From: Gp13-AA77 sp036521995
GTDB lineage: Bacteria; Acidobacteriota; Terriglobia; UBA7540
Direction of reading: 5' to 3'
Length of the DNA: 38,412 nucleotides
Assembly (NCBI GenBank): GCA_036521995.1
Contig: DATDGR010000054.1
Span: forward strand, 1 to 38,412
Positions 32,888 through 38,412 of the stretch are shown here, in pieces (the stretch's first letter is position 1; each line of letters opens with the position of its first letter). The notes under the pieces were generated by a model. The model had not been told where the DNA came from, did no database searches, and saw only the letters and a list, made by a program, of their open reading frames with translations. Made by a program: the position numbers and the translations under genes.

Positions 32888-33622
32888 ATGACAAAGCCTG
32901 AATCTGAAGTCCCCGAAGCCATCTCGAAACAGACAACCCACGCGGAGGGAGGATTGGAGAGGCGGCTCCTAGGATATGCTGTGGCCGCGACCGCTGGAGT
33001 TGGATTCCTCTCCGGCCAGGTCGCGAAGGCGAGCATCGTCGTTACGCCAGTAAACACGACCTTGACCAACGGCACTATAACGATCGATTTCAGCCCTGGA
33101 GTCACTGAGTTCAAGGTGGTCGACCAGGACATCACCAAGTCATGCTGTTTCTACACTCAGATTCTGCGAGTCAGCGGCAACGGCAAGGCTGGCGCCGCCG
33201 TAGTGGGTGGAAATGGGGAGGCTGAACCGCTGGCTGCGGGCCGGCCGATTGCAGCCGGCGACCCGTTCCAAAACGTCCAGAATTTTCCGGCGCAAATGGC
33301 AACGGCCTTCAACGATTCCAACTCCTTCTTTTTCGTCTTCGGACCGTTTGCCAACACCACCGACCGGTTTCTGGGCCTGAGGTTTGAGATCAGCGGACAG
33401 ACCCACTATGGTTGGGCCGAATTCTCGTTTGTCCGCGCGGGCTTTAGCGGCAGCATCCCTTATGTGACCGCGCACATGGTGGCGTACGCCTATGATACGG
33501 TGCCGAACCAGGGCCTTCTGGCCGGCCAGGACCCGAGCGCAGCGCCCGAGCCGGGCACATTGGGCCTGATGGCGCTCGGGTTCATGGGGCTCCGGTTCTG
33601 GAGGAAGAAGAAGGTCGACTAG
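32888..33622 (+). CDS. PEP-CTERM sorting-domain exported protein (paralogue)
   Basis: The product is 244 residues. The ribosome-binding site GAGGAGGG lies about 9 nt before the ATG. An extended signal region (LERRLLGYAVAATAGVGFLS, then GQVAKAS) precedes a beta-rich body. The C-terminus APEPGTLGLMALGFMGLRFW followed by RKKK is the PEP-CTERM motif, hydrophobic segment and basic end. Alignment by eye with the minus-strand protein at 31046-31783 shows RFLGL...HYGWAE, AYAYDT, and LAGQ...PEP in the same order, so the two are paralogues on opposite strands about 1.1 kb apart. It is probably secreted and surface-anchored; ligand unknown. Confidence 0.86.
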   Translation: MTKPESEVPEAISKQTTHAEGGLERRLLGYAVAATAGVGFLSGQVAKASIVVTPVNTTLTNGTITIDFSPGVTEFKVVDQDITKSCCFYTQILRVSGNGKAGAAVVGGNGEAEPLAAGRPIAAGDPFQNVQNFPAQMATAFNDSNSFFFVFGPFANTTDRFLGLRFEISGQTHYGWAEFSFVRAGFSGSIPYVTAHMVAYAYDTVPNQGLLAGQDPSAAPEPGTLGLMALGFMGLRFWRKKKVD

Positions 33623-34316
33623 GATATGGCGAAACGCCTTCCTATGCGCCGGCCCAGCTCCCGCATTCGTGCCGTCTACCGTGATCCCAAGCGAATCCTG
33701 TGGGTAGTCAGAACCAGATCGGCACGCTCAAGACGTTACTTAACAGCGGACCGAATGTGGATTCGTAGGGTTCAGGGGCGGCAGCTTCAGATTGCGGCTC
33801 GTGCCTCGATGAGTCGGAGAGACCGTGGCTGCAGCACCGCTGTGAACGACTCGATAAGGCATTGCCCAAAGCTCGTTCGTCGTTCCAGCATTCAGCCTCC
33901 CAGGTCGCTTATGCCGCGTCGCGCCCTGGCACAGCCCCAGTTCCTGATTCCGTCCTTGGGTCAGCGACGCGCGTTCCCCGATTGGACTGTGTCGCTGCTC
34001 TGCATTCCTTTGAATCGAGGTTCTCAGTTTCCGCCATCGGCTATAAAATCTGCTTCAATATCGGTCGCCAGCGGCGCTTCGCAAACTGACCGCCCGTATG
34101 TTGTCCGTAGGGCCGATCATACACTCAGAGCCGCCGGTAAGCACTCGCGCTTTAGTCGATTTGTGGCGTGCGCGCGCAGCCCACTTCGTGCGGCTAACGT
34201 CGGGTACCGTAGCTAGACATCCATCCAAATTAGCTAGCGCCGCACCGCAGGGGAACGCAAGGCGGGGACTAAGGGAGATTGACGCCGGTCCCCGGCCTCT
34301 CCAGACGTGGGGCGCC
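33623..34316. other. Gene-poor region between PEP-CTERM and kinase genes
   Basis: This is a region of 694 bp. A 196-codon plus-strand frame (33626-34216) is open but reads as arginine/serine-rich text with no family, typical of a non-coding frame in GC-rich DNA. A short run in another frame (GSQNQIGTLKTLLNSGPNVD, ending near 33769) looks more protein-like and may be a relic. Nothing else is supported. Confidence 0.45.
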
Positions 34317-36134
34317 TCAGAGGTGTGATGGGCGGCGGCGAGTTCGCGCTTCAGTGACCACCTCATCGACATGAGCTGCGACGCTCTCCGGACCCATTAA
34401 TTGGAAATGGTCCACGTCAGGTGCAACCGTGATGATGGATTCGGGGAATTCTTCTCCCAGGATTCCGGTGTCGAGGTTCTTGAGCTTGAGTCGCGCGAGC
34501 GCAGCCTGGGATCCCGAATCGCTGGAAAAGACAAGTCTCAGCGCGGGCACACGCTGGCGCGCTCCCTTGAACCACTGGGCGAAGGTTGCGAAGTCCTGTG
34601 TATCCTTGAACGGCCCAACAATTTCGGCGGCGGCCCGCTGGAGCACGCCCATATCGCCTTCGAACTTTCTCAATACTCGGACAAGGTACTCATGAACATT
34701 CAGCCACTCGTCGAGCGACTCGGCAGTTTCACCGAATCGCCGGAGTTCGGCAATCGACACCTCAGGCTTGTCCGGGGCCATCCTGGCCAGGACGCGCGAA
34801 ACGAAACACGTATCAATCGACAAGTTGCATCCCAGGCCAAGCAAACCATCGATGCGCGGAGACGGACCATTAAGCAGCAGTTGTAACCAGATGTCGGTGC
34901 CGCATGAGAGGCCCACAAGCACGACGGTCGACGCCTGGGAACGTTCGATCAACTCCAGAAGCCATTCGCGCAGAATGACAATGTGATCTGCAAGTGATAA
35001 TGAAATCCGCGGGTGGCGATCGGTCTCGTAATTGTAAAGCGATGGGCTCACGCCCCGATAAGGAAGGCGCTTTAGGTGAGGCTCGAGCTCTCGATGGCCG
35101 AGGCCGAGGCCGTGAAGGAGACAGACCAGCACGTCCGAGTTTACCTGGTTGTCTGCGTACCGCAGAGAATCGCCGATGATCCTTGGATCGAGGGTCGCAC
35201 GGTTAAGCTTGCGGCAAACACGTTCGGTGAGCGTAAAACGGCGCTCGATGAGCCGGCACTCGATTTCACCGCCAGCCGGGGTTTTGCCCTCTGTCGCGGA
35301 CACCGCCTCGATCTCGGCAAGCATCTCCGCGGCGCTCTGCCATCGATCGGCCGGTCGTTTCTCCAGGCACTTCATTACCGCATTGGCGAGCCGCAGCGGA
35401 ACGGCAGGTCGCCATTTGGCAATCGGTTCGGGCGGCATGGCGAGGTGCGCGGCCATAACCTGCTGGGCCTTTTCGAGCGTAAACGGCAAATGCCCGGTTA
35501 ACATTTCGTAAGCAACAATCCCCATGGCGTAGAGGTCGGTTCGATGGTCCACTACGGCACCGCCCACCTGCTCAGGCGCCATGTAGGAAGGCGTGCCGAC
35601 AATCGTTCCCATCGCGGTCAGCCGGGTCGAGGCCCACGTCGCCCCCGAAGTTTCGACCAACGCTTTCGCTATGCCAAAATCGGTGACATACGCGTGGCCG
35701 TCGCTCAGCAGTATGTTCTCGGGTTTCAAGTCGCGATGCACCACACCTTGCGTGTGCGCATAGGCGAGCGCGTCCAGGAGATAGCGGAGGATATGCAGAC
35801 TTTCGGGTACCGGCAACTCGCCGGCCCTCGCCATCCGAGTGCGCAGCGTCTCGCCATCGATGAGCGGCATGACGTAGAACATTACTCCGCACGACTCGCC
35901 CGAGTCGATCAACGGCAAAATGTGGGGATGGGTGAGCTGGGCGGCAATTCGGATCTCTCTCAGAAAACGTTCCGTCGAGGTCGCCTCACAAACCTCCGGA
36001 CGCATAACCTTGATCGCTACGAACCTATCATGACGCAAGTCGCGTGCGGCATAGACGGTCGCCATACCACCCGCGCCCAGTTCGCGATCGAGCTGGTACC
36101 TGTCGGAAAGAGCATCGGCGATTCGTTGGCTCAT
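34317..36134 (-). CDS. Ser/Thr protein kinase fused to an alpha/beta-hydrolase-like domain
   Basis: The product is 605 residues from the ATG at 36134; an in-frame GTG lies at 36143. Residues 12-275 are a complete Hanks-type kinase: glycine loop GAGGMATVY (20-28), Lys42 in VAIKVM, HRDLKPEN with catalytic Asp135, DFG 152-154, APE 186-188, and the RPADRW end near 260. No transmembrane helix or PASTA domain follows. After a short linker the second half has LLHGLGLGH (339-347), the nucleophile elbow GLSCG with Ser410, and VDHFQL with His576, the layout of an alpha/beta hydrolase or thioesterase. Acidobacterial kinases usually carry propeller or TPR tails, so this pairing is uncommon. The hydrolase may be the output of, or a target of, the kinase. 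A TAAAAT box lies 9 nt upstream. Confidence 0.88.
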   Translation of the reverse strand: MSQRIADALSDRYQLDRELGAGGMATVYAARDLRHDRFVAIKVMRPEVCEATSTERFLREIRIAAQLTHPHILPLIDSGESCGVMFYVMPLIDGETLRTRMARAGELPVPESLHILRYLLDALAYAHTQGVVHRDLKPENILLSDGHAYVTDFGIAKALVETSGATWASTRLTAMGTIVGTPSYMAPEQVGGAVVDHRTDLYAMGIVAYEMLTGHLPFTLEKAQQVMAAHLAMPPEPIAKWRPAVPLRLANAVMKCLEKRPADRWQSAAEMLAEIEAVSATEGKTPAGGEIECRLIERRFTLTERVCRKLNRATLDPRIIGDSLRYADNQVNSDVLVCLLHGLGLGHRELEPHLKRLPYRGVSPSLYNYETDRHPRISLSLADHIVILREWLLELIERSQASTVVLVGLSCGTDIWLQLLLNGPSPRIDGLLGLGCNLSIDTCFVSRVLARMAPDKPEVSIAELRRFGETAESLDEWLNVHEYLVRVLRKFEGDMGVLQRAAAEIVGPFKDTQDFATFAQWFKGARQRVPALRLVFSSDSGSQAALARLKLKNLDTGILGEEFPESIITVAPDVDHFQLMGPESVAAHVDEVVTEARTRRRPSHL

Positions 36135-36143
36135 CAATCGCAC

Positions 36144-36149
36144 ATTTTA
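36144..36149 (-). promoter_or_regulatory. TAAAAT -10-like box of the kinase-hydrolase gene
   Basis: On the minus strand TAAAAT ends 9 nt before the ATG at 36134, with no Shine-Dalgarno sequence in the gap and no good -35 box. The mRNA is probably near-leaderless. Confidence 0.35.
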
Positions 36150-36224
36150 TCATTCGGCTGGACCGCCATCCGGGTAACTTTGATTTTCTTTTGGCGCTCG
36201 GTCCCGGCGTTCGTTTGCAAGACG

Positions 36225-36264
36225 CGGGTGGCGCATACGTTCACACCGATGAATGCGCCACCCG
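36225..36264. repeat. REP-like perfect 12-bp inverted repeat
   Basis: CGGGTGGCGCAT (36225-36236) and ATGCGCCACCCG (36253-36264) pair perfectly around a 16-nt loop in the gap between the Rid-family gene and the kinase gene. There is no T run. It could be a REP-type palindrome or an RNA stabiliser at the 3' side of the Rid-family transcript. Confidence 0.6.
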
Positions 36265-36424
36265 ACCTACCGCTCACGAGGGTTACTTCCGGATCGACGA
36301 TACAGGGAAGGACCGCAACTGGGACAGCCGCTAATGTCCTGTGGGTTTCGACGTGGGATACCGAATGCCGCAATCGGCACTGGTCAAAAGAACGGGAGGA
36401 TGTGCGAGCGGAACCTCAATTGTC

Positions 36425-36808
36425 TCAGTTCTCAAGGGCAGCCACGCAGCCAATTGAAATCAATAATCCTTTTGGAAGTGGGACTTGCATTGTCATTCGC
36501 GCGGGTGGTTCCTTCGGAAAGAATTCCGCGAAGAGACGATTAAGCTCAGGAAAGCTGGAGACATCGGCTACGAGTACGGTCGTATTGACAACCAGGTTGA
36601 GTTGGCTACCGCCCGCTCTCAAAACGGCCTCTAGGTTTCTGAACGCTTGCCGTGCCTGTGCTTCGAAGCCGGGGCCGACGACTTCGCCATTGGAGGGATC
36701 CACCCCTGGCTGTCCCGAAACGAACAATAGCCCTCCCGTGCGGACCGCCTGTGAATACGGCCCGATAGCCTTGAGACCTGGAACCTGAACGACCTCCTTG
36801 TTAACCAT
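36425..36808 (-). CDS. Rid-family (YjgF/YER057c/UK114) protein
   Basis: The product is 127 residues from the ATG at 36808 (MVNKEVVQVPGLKAIGPYSQ), preceded by GGAGG at 5 nt spacing; an upstream in-frame ATG (36820) overlaps that ribosome-binding site. Family blocks are GPYSQAVRTGGLLFVSGQPG, FRNLEAVLRAGGSQLNLVVN, TTVLVADVSSFPELNRLFAE and PPARMTMQVPLPKGLLISI, with the conserved Arg in PPAR that in RidA binds the substrate carboxylate. RidA hydrolyses reactive enamine/imine intermediates formed by PLP enzymes. The final ISIGCVA replaces the usual VEIEAVA (Glu missing), so it may be a Rid2-7 type rather than a true RidA. Confidence 0.88.
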   Translation of the reverse strand: MVNKEVVQVPGLKAIGPYSQAVRTGGLLFVSGQPGVDPSNGEVVGPGFEAQARQAFRNLEAVLRAGGSQLNLVVNTTVLVADVSSFPELNRLFAEFFPKEPPARMTMQVPLPKGLLISIGCVAALEN

Positions 36809-37051
36809 CGCCGCCTCCATTTTCTTTCGGGTGAGCTTACCACGAAAAGGAGGAGCAGCACTCTTGTCGGATTATGCGACTCGGAAGTGGGAGAGAGGTG
36901 GTCAAGTTGCCGTTAAACGGGGTAACCTTGCTTTGGCTCCTCGCTCCCAAATTCCATTTCACAGAGGCGGTATGCCGACTACACAGCCACTGGGTGCCGC
37001 CTCAGCGGAATTCTCGGCGCACCCCCGCCAAATGTGCGACTCTAGCCACGA

Positions 37052-37057
37052 TAAAAT
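37052..37057 (+). promoter_or_regulatory. TAAAAT -10-like box of the DUF3800 gene
   Basis: TAAAAT ends 7 nt before the ATG at 37065 with no Shine-Dalgarno sequence between. It is the fourth case in this window of a -10-like box directly before a start codon. Confidence 0.35.
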
Positions 37058-37064
37058 CTGACAG

Positions 37065-38123
37065 ATGCGAATATACATCGACGAGGCGGGCAGCTTCGTT
37101 GTACCTCCTACCACGCGGCCGCACTCTTTTTCCCTCGTGCTTGCGCTCGCTGTGCCGTCCGCAAGCGAAGCCGATCTCTTCTACGAATTCTTGCGGCTGC
37201 GTGATGACTGGCCCAACCCGGCAGTCGAGATCAAAGGCAGCACGCTCGACGAGTCGGAGGCCGCTCAGGTCATTGATCTGGTGTGTCGCTACGAGGTCCT
37301 AGTCAATTTCTTCACCATCGACATGGCAACGCATGGTGACCAAGTCGTCGACGATTTCAGAATGCGTCAGGCTGCCGCCGTGACCGCCCATCTCACACAG
37401 GCGCACCATCCGAACATCGTCGCTCAGCTTCACACCCAGGCAGACAAGATACGTGCGATGCGGAATCAATTATTTCTGCAGGCCTTCCTAACGATCCAAC
37501 TGATTCTCGAGGTCATTGAGGAAGCGACACTCTACTACGTGCAAAGGCTGCCCAGGGAGCTTGGAGAAATTGCCTGGTTCGTCGACCGCAAAAACCGCAC
37601 TATCACGCAGATGGAGGAGATGTGGACGACGTTAATCCTGCCGATGAGCGAGAGCCATTTCGCGAGGAATCCGCTGAAGACTCTCATCGGAGCGGACTAT
37701 TCACACTTCGACGCACGTTACGGATTCACAGCCGAAACCGTCGACCCGCAGATGGCGCGCCATTTGGAGTGGATGCAACAAGTTCACGGCACCCGCCCAC
37801 TGGGTGGTGGCAAGACTGCGCTTAACGCGAAGTTACTACTCAGCGACTGGAGAGAATTCCTGGACTCGCGTGACTCGCTGGGAGTGCAGCTTGCGGACAT
37901 GCTTGCAACGATCTTGCGGCGCGCGCTAAATGACCGACTTCAGTTCCCGGGTTGGGAGAACTTCGGTAAACTCCTCGCTCGCAAGGGCCAGCCGGGGTCA
38001 TCTTTTCTGCAACTCGGCTTGGCCGACGGTGCCCCGAGGACTCTCGAAGGAGTCGCCAAGAACGTTTGCCTTGCCCTCGATGCCCGAGCAAAGTCAATGC
38101 TGATTGGCGATGACTCGCGATAG
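37065..38123 (+). CDS. DUF3800 family protein
   Basis: The product is 352 residues. The start MRIYIDEAGSF is the N-terminal D-E-[AS]-G motif of DUF3800 proteins, which have a predicted RNase H-like fold and often occur in mobile, phage or defence contexts. Later acidic and polar sites fit such a fold: EIKGSTLDESEAA, a lysine-containing WFVDRKNRT and the C-terminal LGVQLADMLATILRRALN, a typical family block. The function is unknown; nuclease activity is an inference from the fold. No helicase or methylase partner is next to it. An ABC permease gene end lies 170 bp downstream on the opposite strand. It may be an isolated cargo gene. Confidence 0.82.
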   Translation: MRIYIDEAGSFVVPPTTRPHSFSLVLALAVPSASEADLFYEFLRLRDDWPNPAVEIKGSTLDESEAAQVIDLVCRYEVLVNFFTIDMATHGDQVVDDFRMRQAAAVTAHLTQAHHPNIVAQLHTQADKIRAMRNQLFLQAFLTIQLILEVIEEATLYYVQRLPRELGEIAWFVDRKNRTITQMEEMWTTLILPMSESHFARNPLKTLIGADYSHFDARYGFTAETVDPQMARHLEWMQQVHGTRPLGGGKTALNAKLLLSDWREFLDSRDSLGVQLADMLATILRRALNDRLQFPGWENFGKLLARKGQPGSSFLQLGLADGAPRTLEGVAKNVCLALDARAKSMLIGDDSR

Positions 38124-38294
38124 ATACAGCTTCGTACGCCGATTCGAGAATCAATGCAGTCGCGGCGTCTTGCATCACCAGCGAAGTGGACTCAATGCCT
38201 GGTAAACGGGGAACCCGTGCTCTTGGCTCGTCGCCCAACGCCGAGTCACAAGAGCGACATGCCGACTATATGACCAAGTAGCAACGAATCGGAG

Positions 38295-38412
38295 CTATTC
38301 ATGCCGCAGTGCTACCATCGGATCCACTCTGGTGGCGCGCCGGGCCGGGATGTAGCTCGCAACACACGCGACGCAGGTCAGCGCCAGTGAGATCCCGGCG
38401 AAGGTCATAAAG
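38295..38412 (-). CDS. FtsX/MacB-type ABC transporter permease, C-terminal end (runs off right edge)
   Basis: Minus-strand reading into the TAG at 38295-38297 gives MTFAGISLALTCVACVASYI followed by PARRATRVDPMVALRHE. The last membrane helix and the PARRATRxDPMxALR tail are the hallmark C-terminus of MacB/FtsX-like permeases, which in Acidobacteria are often very large and multi-copy. Only 38 codons are in the window, so the subfamily and substrate cannot be told. Confidence 0.85.
   Translation of the reverse strand, partial: FMTFAGISLALTCVACVASYIPARRATRVDPMVALRHE

Noticed and set aside
33626..34216. A 196-codon plus-strand frame after the second PEP-CTERM gene
   Set aside because: No ribosome-binding site, arginine/serine-rich composition and no domain; more likely degraded or non-coding sequence.
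36972..38268. A 10-bp direct repeat ATGCCGACTA on both sides of the DUF3800 gene (36972-36981 and 38259-38268), considered as target-site duplication
   Set aside because: It is short, lies at unequal distances from the gene, has no terminal inverted repeats and no transposase; chance is likely enough.

Overview
The window looks like a chromosomal segment of a GC-rich, Gram-negative-type soil or sediment bacterium, most likely Acidobacteriota. This assignment is inferred from gene content: Lhr helicase, a soluble PQQ dehydrogenase, PEP-CTERM proteins, PAS and TolB-propeller remnants, a kinase fusion and a selenoprotein SelD. There is no rRNA or other marker to prove it. I found no tRNA, rRNA, CRISPR array, prophage or intact insertion sequence.

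Layout. 1-3225 (-) is the N-terminal 1075 codons of an Lhr-type DNA helicase that runs off the left edge. It is divergent from uvrA (3875-6673), so two DNA-repair genes share a 650-bp intergenic region. 6693-8218 is a decaying accessory patch: a frameshifted conserved protein, a MazF-like toxin-antitoxin pair with a frameshifted toxin, and a clipped FitA-like antitoxin. 8520-15243 (+) is housekeeping: a deoxyhypusine-synthase-like protein, a CPBP membrane protease, proB-proA, an exported protein, selD and hpt. The SelD gene is itself a selenoprotein gene: an in-frame TGA lies at codon 16, followed by a perfect hairpin 19 nt downstream.

15307-18157 (-) holds a 55-residue basic protein, a thioredoxin-fold redoxin, a CoA-disulfide-reductase-like flavoprotein and a lipoprotein, all apparently redox or envelope related. 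18828-23646 (+) runs thioesterase, histidine ammonia-lyase, two glycosyltransferases and prepilin peptidase. 23650-26215 (-) is a multi-PAS sensor remnant with an in-frame stop and no kinase domain. 26472-29564 (+) carries a PQQ dehydrogenase with an unexpected CxxCH motif and a small membrane metalloprotease.

29602-34316 is largely a gene graveyard (TolB-propeller, ThuA and lactonase fragments) around two intact, paralogous PEP-CTERM proteins. 34317-36134 (-) encodes a Ser/Thr kinase fused to an alpha/beta-hydrolase-like domain. Then come a Rid-family protein (-), a DUF3800 protein (+), and the last 38 codons of an FtsX/MacB-type permease (-) at the right edge.

The strongest non-gene signal is a composite repeat present twice in opposite orientation, at 3549-3690 and 18491-18702. 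Each copy has tandem CATTCCGGCTTTGG units, TGATTCTAAA boxes and an AGGGGGTGGGGGGG tract. Both copies sit in 650-nt divergent promoter regions. A second recurrent signal is a TANAAT box 7-10 nt before a start codon with no Shine-Dalgarno sequence, which suggests several near-leaderless mRNAs.
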